Shown: one piece after another, positions 59,601 to 64,000 of the stretch
Layout: every line of letters begins with the position of its first letter
How positions within the stretch are numbered: position 1 is the first letter of the stretch
Assembly (NCBI GenBank): GCA_921293015.1
Contig: OV121085.1
Coordinates: 22,767,911-22,831,910, forward strand
DNA: 64,000 bases
DNA from: Phorcus lineatus
Taxonomy: Eukaryota; Mollusca; Gastropoda; Trochida; Trochidae
Reading direction: 5' to 3'
The notes under the pieces: model-generated
What the model saw: only the letters and a program-made list of their open reading frames with translations
Database searches by the model: none
What the model was told of the DNA's origin: nothing
Position numbers and translations under genes: made by a program

Positions 59601-60348
59601 TGTGGGGCTTGATACAGGCGAGTAGGACCAACTCTAGTGGGCAGGTTCTTGTTAGATGACTCCAACACTGTGATTGTGGGGCTTGATACAGGCGAGTAGG
59701 ACCAACTCTAGTGGGCAGGTTCTTGTTAGATGGACACCTCATTTAATTATTTTCATTGGCCTCCCAGACTTATGGGAATGGAAGTCTTTGGCATGGTTGT
59801 CTTTTAGATTAGTTTACCTGGTCCAGGCTATGATAAAATGTTGAATGTAATTAATTAGGTTTATTCTTGTAAGTTCTTGAGGGCAAGTGCAGGAGTTACT
59901 CATTGTGATAGGCTAGGCCACAAGGTTTTTGTTGAAACAGTCTTTTGCTTCACTTCATGCACAATTCATATAATCTCATGGCTTACTTCACTTGTCATTG
60001 TTTTGTAAGATGGTATTTTATTAGTTGAGCTCATTGACACTTGGTAACAATGAAAGTTTAGTACTCTTTTAGGATTTGAATTCCCAAATTTTTTTAACAA
60101 ATGATGCTAAAAACAGAACAACTGCTTTGTCACTTTAAGATGTAACAACCATATGTTCCCACATCTTTGTTAGCAAGTTATGAGGTTATTTATGTTTGCA
60201 TTTCAGGTGGTGTTGCAGTGTGGGGGTTGGTTGACGACTTCCACACATTTGTGCTGTCCCATTGTGCAGTAGAGCATGACAACATCGTCAGTTCTGTCAG
60301 TGTCAGCGCTGATGGGAAGAAGGCAGTGTCAGTCAGCTATGATGGCAG
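41629..60348 (+). CDS. WDR77: WDR77 / MEP50 methylosome protein, 5' part of gene
   Basis: Exons 41629-41686, 58026-58211 and 60207-60348 join in phase to about 128 residues and continue beyond the window. Family role: WDR77 is a WD40 beta-propeller that binds the arginine methyltransferase PRMT5 and helps present substrates such as Sm proteins and histones. Visible: an N-terminal AMDRQLDVLQ helix, DGGLLLGASSLSGRYW then GSLWFY (first blade, residues 20-41), VQLEAGLQDAMWVDSNTVIV, GGVAVWGLVDD (82-92), and EHDNIVSSVSVSADGKKAVS starting the next WD repeat. This matches human WDR77 block by block (DGALLLGASSLSGR, EHDDIVSTVSV). Intron 1 is 16.3 kb GT-AG; intron 2 is 2.0 kb with a GC donor. Full-length homologues have about 340 residues, so the C-terminal two thirds lie downstream. 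Confidence 0.93.
41922..41944 (+). promoter_or_regulatory. G-quadruplex motif in WDR77 intron 1
   Basis: Four runs of four or more G separated by single bases (GGGGGTGGGGAGGGGAGGGG), on the coding strand, 236 bp after the exon 1 donor. This fits the canonical G4 pattern with 1-nt loops. Confidence 0.7.
42144..42235 (+). ncRNA. pre-miRNA-like hairpin in WDR77 intron 1
   Basis: The arms 42144-42174 and 42205-42235 pair over 31 positions with three mismatches (GTTGTATGCTTCTCC / GGAGAAGCATACAAC at the base) around a 30-nt loop. Size and shape suit a miRNA precursor, but a tiny fold-back MITE would look the same. No expression evidence. Confidence 0.4.
42309..44203. mobile_element. possible 1.9-kb element with 21-bp inverted ends
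   Basis: GTCAGCCATTTGTGTGGACA(A) at 42309-42329 is matched perfectly in inverted form at 44183-44203. No convincing target duplication is visible and the interior is AT-rich and non-coding. It could be a non-autonomous DNA transposon. Confidence 0.45.
44306..45026 (-). mobile_element. 721-bp element with 13-bp inverted ends and gene-like remnant
   Basis: Perfect inverted ends ATTTGCCGAACTC / GAGTTCGGCAAAT. On the minus strand from about 44896, broken frames read MATN, RFASHSLKEILEKRSKVIPD, NTKNQTYPQPKF and then an open 91-codon stretch (44707-44432). The pattern RFA..ILEKR..IP.NTK recalls the N-terminus of DUF3504/Crypton-type proteins, but this is only a resemblance by eye. Confidence 0.4.
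45179..45232. mobile_element. tiny MITE-like palindrome
   Basis: ACCGTATTTCCCT at the left and AGGAAATACAGT at the right are inverted, about 54 bp in all. The central CCCCCGGCCTCTATTCG is typical of very short TACCGTATTT-type elements. A related ATACGGTA motif ends the segment before 22513. Confidence 0.5.
45843..45912 (-). repeat. tRNA-like relic
   Basis: The minus strand carries an A-box-like TAGTGTAGTGGTAAGCATG and a B box GGTTCCAATCC at tRNA spacing. The acceptor and T stems do not pair well, so I read it as a tRNA pseudogene or SINE head. Confidence 0.4.
46093..46290. mobile_element. truncated copy of the 309-bp hAT-like MITE
   Basis: GTGCTCCAGATAAGATGCGT, ATCTGCGTAAAATACGCA, ATGAGTGACAGATACG and CTGATCTTTACATCTC match the left two thirds of 28441-28749. 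The right terminus is missing. Confidence 0.8.
46620..46718 (+). mobile_element. 5'-truncated SINE copy with 12-bp TSD
   Basis: The 3' third of the SINE at 36677-36991 (CACAATGCATAGCCAC ... GCGTTAAACCCCAACTCACC) is flanked by AAGATATTCAAG at 46608-46619 and 46719-46730. 5' truncation with a clear duplication indicates LINE-driven retroposition. Confidence 0.88.
47764..47886. repeat. 48-bp-arm inverted repeat (fold-back)
   Basis: GATAAATAGTTGCGTTTGTA ... TTGTTATTCAAC at 47764-47811 is inverted at 47839-47886 with about three mismatches and a 27-nt loop. A palindrome GATTTAGTAAGCTTACTAAATC (47920-47941) follows, and GAATTAGTAAGCTTA lies at 47030, possibly the ends of a larger ~0.9-kb element. 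Two CRE-like TGACGTCA sites occur at about 47400 and 47434. Confidence 0.75.
48757..49550 (+). pseudogene. mariner transposase remnant 1 (internally deleted)
   Basis: A terminal-repeat-like TACGAGGGGAAGTCAATAAG lies near 48758. At 48936-49110 the N-terminal HTH reads ESSKPKHCAVIKFVRKEGVN, ETEIHARLTNVYRKDAPQYS and TVAKWSADF. Broken frames continue with ISHGSVCTIIHEHLHKK, then jump directly to VMLLHDNAPVHKSRIAHAGL (second catalytic Asp) at 49300-49360, LKSHLRGMRFSDDNELKAVQ, and CIEVQGDYI at the end. The segment with the first catalytic Asp is missing. Non-functional. Confidence 0.9.
49590..49745. repeat. decayed head of the AGCTCATC repeat family between mariner copies
   Basis: TGTAGGTCATCTGGCATGAA, GGGCATGTGGCATG, and then TTTTCACTATTTCAACATCT with TCTTCTCCAGAACCATTGAC correspond to the head of the 51541-52925 element. 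Strongly diverged. Confidence 0.45.
49750..51010 (+). pseudogene. mariner transposase remnant 2, expanded at the catalytic motif
   Basis: HMSKLSARWMPRMLTGDQKQ at about 49805-49865, then the tandem array at 49908-50430, then RFKQVSSAGKVMALVFWDS. From 50651 a long frame reads VLLLQDNAFVHTA, YGFEILPYQSYSPDLATSNS, LKNHLGGHVFADNSLIATLE, and finally EFYKNGTMKLEHCWSKCVDV. These are the second and third Asp regions of the DD34D mariner catalytic triad (LLxDNAxxH and SPDLAxSN, where the third Asp of SPDLAPSD is now Asn). Stops and frameshifts make it dead. Confidence 0.9.
49908..50430 (+). repeat. 49/46-bp minisatellite derived from the mariner catalytic motif
   Basis: Eleven copies plus a partial start at 49908, 49957, 50006, 50052, 50101, 50150, 50199, 50245, 50291, 50340 and 50389. 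In the transposase frame one unit reads LVTQEKMWVHHFHPET, equivalent to VTGDETWVHHFDPET around the first catalytic Asp. Three units lack 3 bp (46 bp). Since 49 is not a multiple of 3 the array is non-coding. Confidence 0.93.
51541..52925. repeat. AGCTCATCAG element with eight ~144-bp tandem units
   Basis: Head TTTTTAGCTCATCAGGTCTG with CGTCCGTCCGTCCATCC runs; tail GTCTGATGAGCTACAGAGCC inverted to the head. The core is eight units of about 143-145 bp (ACTCCTTGG..GGGATTCTAAATTG at ~51712, 51857, 52001, 52145, 52289, 52432, 52577, 52722). Most units hold TGACCCCATGACCCC ... GGGGTCACAGGGGTCA. The minus-strand 60-65 codon frames are shadows of the units. Related fragments: 3556-4213, 54050-54110, 60626-61760. 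Confidence 0.9.
52926..54575. other. unassigned part of WDR77 intron 1
   Basis: Contains short TGGCCGTTTTCTC repeats at 53143-53245, a decayed unit of the 168-bp family at 53250-53310, and a decayed AGCTCATC head at ~54050-54110. An exon-like AG|ATGGAAAATGAATCAG run with a TAA stop and AATAAA lies at 53064-53120; no homology is recognised. Confidence 0.4.
54582..56508. mobile_element. ATACCCCCGC element with eleven ~168-bp tandem units
   Basis: The left end ATACCCCCGC forms a hairpin with CGGGGGTAT at 54605-54614 around CTTACAGCGTAAG. The right end GCGGGGGTAT (near 56500) is inverted to the left. The core units contain CCGGAGCATATCTCCTAAAC, CTTCATACACTTATCAACC, and GGTTTCCATGGAAACATGAC. Variants (CCGAAGC, AATACTTTTT) recur every third unit in the first part, giving a ~505-bp higher-order period. 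Architecture resembles molluscan tandem-core elements such as pearl/HINE types; that link is my recollection. Confidence 0.85.
56850..57900 (+). pseudogene. decayed LINE: ORF1, endonuclease end and linker
   Basis: Broken frames read LRRDNLIFTNFLEHTTT (L1-type ORF1 RRM), LKDFIATELKHDNPGIHRIG and RPRPIG at 56980-57180. DLDFSFLTSDVHCPISFAL at 57367-57425 is the endonuclease SDH motif with V inserted. After the SINE, KNKRWFGKDCRKRRKQFHKA at about 57788-57850 is the linker before the RT. It probably belongs to the same family as 33970-35200 and 39030-40060. Confidence 0.75.
57607..57772 (+). mobile_element. 5'-truncated SINE in the LINE remnant
   Basis: GTTTGCTAGTTCCAGCCGAT ... GGCGTTAACCCCAGATCACC matches the 3' half of 36677-36991. 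It again interrupts a retrotransposon. Possible duplication TCTCATCAGT/TATCATCTGT with two mismatches. Confidence 0.8.
58026..58211 (+). CDS. WDR77: WDR77 coding exon 2, GC 5' splice site
   Basis: Acceptor GAACGTTGCAG; the exon encodes residues 20-81 plus one base of Gly82. Its last bases GATACAG are followed by GCGAGT, a GC rather than GT donor. The choice is forced by homology: CTT GAT ACA G joined to GT GGT GTT GCA gives LDTGGVAVW, while reading through gives GLDTGE and stop. The last 35 bases are the first part of the 74-bp array. Confidence 0.92.
58177..59730 (+). repeat. 74-bp array of WDR77 exon end plus splice donor, exactly 21 copies
   Basis: The span of 1554 bp equals 21 x 74. Each unit is TGACTCCAACACTGTGATTG..GATACAG (35 bp of exon), then a donor-like GCGAGTAGG or GCAAGTAGG and TTCTTGTTAGA. 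The first copy's first 35 bp are the real exon. Units 2, 3, 5-7 and 9-14 have GCAAGT; units 1, 4, 8 and 15-21 have GCGAGT. The minus-strand 63-codon frames are shadows. Confidence 0.97.
60207..60348 (+). CDS. WDR77: WDR77 coding exon 3
   Basis: Acceptor TTTGCATTTCAG, donor GTGATA after GATGGCAG. Codes GGVAVWGLVDDFHTFVLS and VEHDNIVSSVSVSADGKKAV, then SVSYDG with two bases of the next codon (Arg or Ser). This is the second propeller blade and the start of a canonical WD repeat. The next exon is not within the window. Confidence 0.93.
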
Positions 60349-60662
60349 GTGATACTGAATTGAAATGTCTGTTTGTAGAACTTTAAAGTTTTCATTGCCT
60401 GATTGTGAAATTTACTTGTGAATTTGAAGCTCATAGAACAAGATTTTGAGGCCATGATGAGCTTACTCCATTGAGTCTGGCATCCGTTTGTGTGTATTTG
60501 TAAAGTCCAGTGTTACTGAATGAAAACCTGGACTAAATTCAAGGCTCAAATTGTATACACAGTCATGGAGCTGAAAGCTAAAATCTTGTGTACAGACTCA
60601 CTGGCCAATTGGGATTATGATTTTTAGATCATCAAGCCTGAAACTCTCAATGGGCATGGCAT

Positions 60663-61542
60663 TTTATCTCGACTTGGACAGCAATGTCGGCTACTGATTG
60701 GCCAAAAGCGGTCACGTGCCGTAGGTATATCTTTCTATGTTAAACTGGGTCACGCGCAACCCTAGTAACGAGAGACAATGTCAAGAGTTATCTCCCTTGT
60801 CCCATTGTAAACAAAGGCTACGCTACGCTGGTTTGTTGAACACTACCTTTACACGCTCAGTGTATATTCCCATTTATTAAAGTCATATCTTATAATCACA
60901 CTGCTGGAACAAGAGTAAGCAATTCTACAAAAGACGCGCTGGTGCCGAGAAAAAAATTGTAACAAGTCAAAAGGCTTGCTAACGGCCTGTCGGTTCACTC
61001 GCTCGCAGCGGGGTTGTCCATCAGCGAGCTGGAGATTGGAAGGATGAATCAGAAAACCAATCTATACACATACCAGACGAGGTCATCACCGACTCTTCAT
61101 TCACAATCATTCATATTCAAACCAATCAGCGCATTATGCAGTGATGCCTGCATGTTCTGTGCGCCCGACACTTTCAAACTAACTCGCTCCTTTCACGACG
61201 GTCGGCCATGACAGTCACAAAACTACAGAGATTTTAGCGCCGCTTCAAATCGAACGTTTCCAAGGTGGAACGTGTACACAAGGTCACGTGACCAAACAAT
61301 CAAAATTAAATAAGCCCTGCAATACTCGTTATGTTTATTTAATTTTGTTAATCCGCATTTACCGTCTAGTACCGCTGCACGGTACTAGACTATACTTTTT
61401 GAGTTTTAAACGGTGATGTAAAAATCATTTTTGTAACTTGATAAATAAAAAAGTTATACTGACAAGATCAGCCGCCATTTTGACCCATCCAATCTTTCAA
61501 GCCATATTTAAAGCATACAATAAGGGTCCTCGTCGAGATAAA
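60663..61542. mobile_element. 880-bp candidate element with 11-bp inverted ends
   Basis: TTTATCTCGAC at 60663-60673 is inverted as GTCGAGATAAA at 61532-61542; a further GGAC match sits inside. Interior GC-richer than its surroundings, with GGTCACGTG boxes. No coding evidence. Confidence 0.45.
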
Positions 61543-61545
61543 TAC

Positions 61546-61684
61546 GTTACCATGTGTCCGCGAGTTTGATATGGAGATATATCATGTGTCCGAGTCAAAT
61601 ATCAAACTCGAACTTCGTTCTCGTTTGATATTTAACTCGAACACATGATATATCTCCATATCAAACTCGCGGACACATGGTAAC
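61546..61684. repeat. 139-bp near-perfect palindrome
   Basis: The left arm GTTACCATGTGTCCGCGAGT ... and right arm ... ACTCGCGGACACATGGTAAC pair over about 66 bases with few mismatches, leaving only a few nucleotides of loop around 61615. Internal GATATATC motifs are themselves palindromic. Confidence 0.95.
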
Positions 61685-61760
61685 TTATAGTGTCCAGCTG
61701 TCCAACAGTTAACTTTTCACATTTTTTACTTCTTCTCCAAATACATTGGCTCAAATCTTG

Positions 61761-63119
61761 TGTACAGGTATCTTAGAAAATATGGATAATGAATTCTTGA
61801 ATTGGTGACTCTGTGGCCAAAAACAAGCTTGAGGGACCATCCCCTAAAACCTATATTTTCTTGATTTTCAAAGTATCAACTTTGACCTCTATCAAAAAAT
61901 AATTGTCCACAGTCAATCTATCACAACATATATATTCTGAATCAGTGGATTCTCAGCTTTCAAATGATATATGATATAGGTATACCTCTCATTGTTATCA
62001 AATGATGCCCAAAATCATCACCTGTTTCCTTGGCTACCTTTACCATGACTTTGGAGTGACATCGAGCCGAGCCATTACAGTTTTCCAAGGATACTTATGT
62101 GCCAGAGGTTATGAATCTTGTTGCCTAAGTGAGGTAGACATAATGTCTGCGCATGCCAATGTCAGAGGCAATATTTCCAGCTCAGAAACTCATAAATTTG
62201 AAAAGACAAAGAAATTGATTCTCATTTATCTGGAGTCGTCAAACAAATGTTTGAATCAAATTTTTTAGGATACTGTGGTCACTTAGAAATGAGAGCCTTG
62301 TAATAGAGGGTTTATAAATGCCCTCCCATTTTGAGTCAATCCCACCCAATAATTTATGTACAATACCAACTTTTATCATTTTCTGATATACACTCAAAAA
62401 ACATCTTTAGAGTCTGACTAGCGATAGCACAGTTCAATCTCATTTAATCCCCTCATTACTAAAGATAAACTGATAGAACAACAGCCAAACTTCAGCATAC
62501 CATGTTACATCATGTTAGTTACCGTATTTATTCAATGATATTTCATAAAGTTGGTGACTTTGTGAAAGCTGAAATGTCTAATACTCCTTAGCCAAGTAGG
62601 GTTATAATACTATGGCCCCAGTGATATATCATAACTTGGTAGCCCGAAGTAAAATTTAACTTGTCCCGGGCGTCGGGCAATGGGATTTATGAACCCCTGT
62701 ATATGAGTACACACTGCACTGTAATAGGTTCTCACACCTTTTGAACAAAGTGTCTTCCTCTCTTGGAGTGATTTTCCCTTTCATCAGATTTTCTTCCAAA
62801 TGTTTTCTGGTCTAACTGCCAATCATAGGGTCTTGCCTATTTCTTTCTGGGTCATTACTGATGCATTAGCACATCCAAAGGCCACGCAGTTGTGCCAACT
62901 AATGTCTCAATCTGGCTTCTACATTTCCAGACTGGTAAATGCCAGTATTAGGACAGAGGTCATATAGGAATTAATGACAGAGCTACCTCTGTTGGGTGCA
63001 TGTAGGATATATGGTAGAATATGGATACTTATACTACTATTATGGGTAAGTAAAATGTTGATGAATATATCTAAGAATGGCTTTAAAGTATGGAAAATGA
63101 AGAATACTAATTTTGCCTT
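61761..63119. other. unassigned part of WDR77 intron 3
   Basis: No recognised exon, RNA gene or transposon ends. The 88-codon frame at 62002-62268 lacks splice or homology support. It may still hold decayed repeat material (CTTCTCCAAATACATTGGCT at its left edge). Confidence 0.4.
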
Positions 63120-64000
63120 TTTTGCCAAGCGGAATATATGTCCTGTCATAATGGCGTAACTCTTGGCATTCGACAGTTACTTCGTTTATTGTCACGGCGT
63201 CCAGTCATTATGAACCAATGAACTTATATATATATTCAACCATAAATTAAGAAAAGGAGATTTGGCTCATGCACTTCTACCCATGATGACGCTCATTTGA
63301 AAAAGTAGATCATGAATAACGGGTACCAACATTCTTTAGGATTACATAGGATGTTTCTAACGCTTGCGACAGGTATGTTTTAATGTCATTGATTGTTAAA
63401 TTCAAAGACACAGATATTGCCACACGGTGTGAGTTGTTATACAAGATAATAATATAATATATGTTAGTTGAATACAAACGAATCATTCACTTAAGTACTA
63501 AGTTGCCATGAAAGTGAAGTGAAAGAAAAGAATTTTTCTGCGAAATATGATACAAATGCCACTATGGTAAACATTAAACTCTTTTTCTGGAGACAATTTA
63601 AAACTTCATATCAATAAATATATGATATAACAATATGTGTAATCCCATAATGGTGGATCTCTCACTGACCAAGTTCTAAACTTTTTTGATATAAACCCAC
63701 CCAAAATGGATTTGACGACTGAGAAGGAAAGTTGATATCATAAAGCAGTATATTTAGTATTTAGGAATTCTTTCGGTCATGCTATTGCCTCTATTTGGCT
63801 GTTGAATTAGCGTAAAAATACAGAGAATATCAGGAGTTTCAGCTGACAACTAGCACGTCACACACCGGACATGGCTTCGAGTCATGCTTCGATGATTTTG
63901 TCTAAGCGTTCGTCAGTCTCATTATTCTCATCATTAGTCTCATCATCTATTATCCAAAACGGGTATAAAAGGTCTCATAGTAAGTGAATTAAAGCGTATA
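63120..64000 (-). repeat. interspersed repeat family, copy 3, cut by window end
   Basis: Reverse-complement match to 20470-21490: TCCTGTCATAATGGCGTAAC, GGATGTTTCTAACGCTTGCG, and AAATGGATTTGACGACTGAG are all shared. It includes the central segment missing from copy 1. Confidence 0.8.

Larger units (their letters stand above)
60626..61760. repeat. decayed AGCTCATC element split by an insertion
   Basis: The head TTTTTAGATCATCAAGCCTG...GGGCATGGCAT stops at 60661 and its normal continuation GTGTCCAGCTGTCC resumes near 61690. The intervening kilobase holds the two entries below. Confidence 0.5.

Overview
The window is eukaryotic, AT-rich and repeat-dense. Two intron-containing protein genes can be read through their splice sites, and short retroposons share a tail motif (GGCGTTAAAC followed by TCAC/TCACC repeats) that I associate with marine molluscs. 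A mollusc, probably a marine gastropod, is my best guess; the repeat families are the only basis for it.

Two conserved genes face away from each other. On the minus strand lies a complete regulator of calcineurin (RCAN/calcipressin) gene of four coding exons (33414-33322, 20039-19866, 5400-5232, 5092-4959). They join in phase to a 189-residue protein. On the plus strand lies the 5' part of WDR77 (MEP50, the PRMT5 methylosome subunit), with coding exons at 41629-41686, 58026-58211 and 60207-60348; the rest is beyond the window. The start codons are 8.2 kb apart, and that interval is mostly decayed LINEs.

Layout: 1-1992, 30-bp satellite; 1994-4958, RCAN 3' flank with short repeats; 5401-19865, RCAN intron 2, holding a ~185-bp repeat family, two 2.4-kb TTAA-flanked elements in inverted orientation, a hAT-like MITE and about 85 copies of a 43-bp minisatellite that stops about 35 bp from the exon 2 splice donor; 20040-33321, RCAN intron 1, with several MITEs and a 98-bp tandem array; 33.9-40.7 kb, non-LTR retrotransposon remnants, one split by a tRNA-derived SINE; 41687-58025, WDR77 intron 1, with a pre-miRNA-like hairpin, a G-quadruplex motif, two broken mariner transposases (one with a minisatellite grown from its catalytic motif), and 144-bp and 168-bp tandem-core elements; 58212-60206, WDR77 intron 2, about three quarters of it a 74-bp array; 60.3-64 kb, WDR77 intron 3 with more mobile DNA.

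The most striking feature is the 58177-59730 array. The last 35 bases of a WDR77 coding exon, its non-canonical GC splice donor and the next 39 intron bases are repeated 21 times, giving 21 candidate donors in a row. Only the first preserves the reading frame. The RCAN minisatellite likewise repeats a donor-like GTAAGA beside a real donor. I found no bacterial, CRISPR or viral system.
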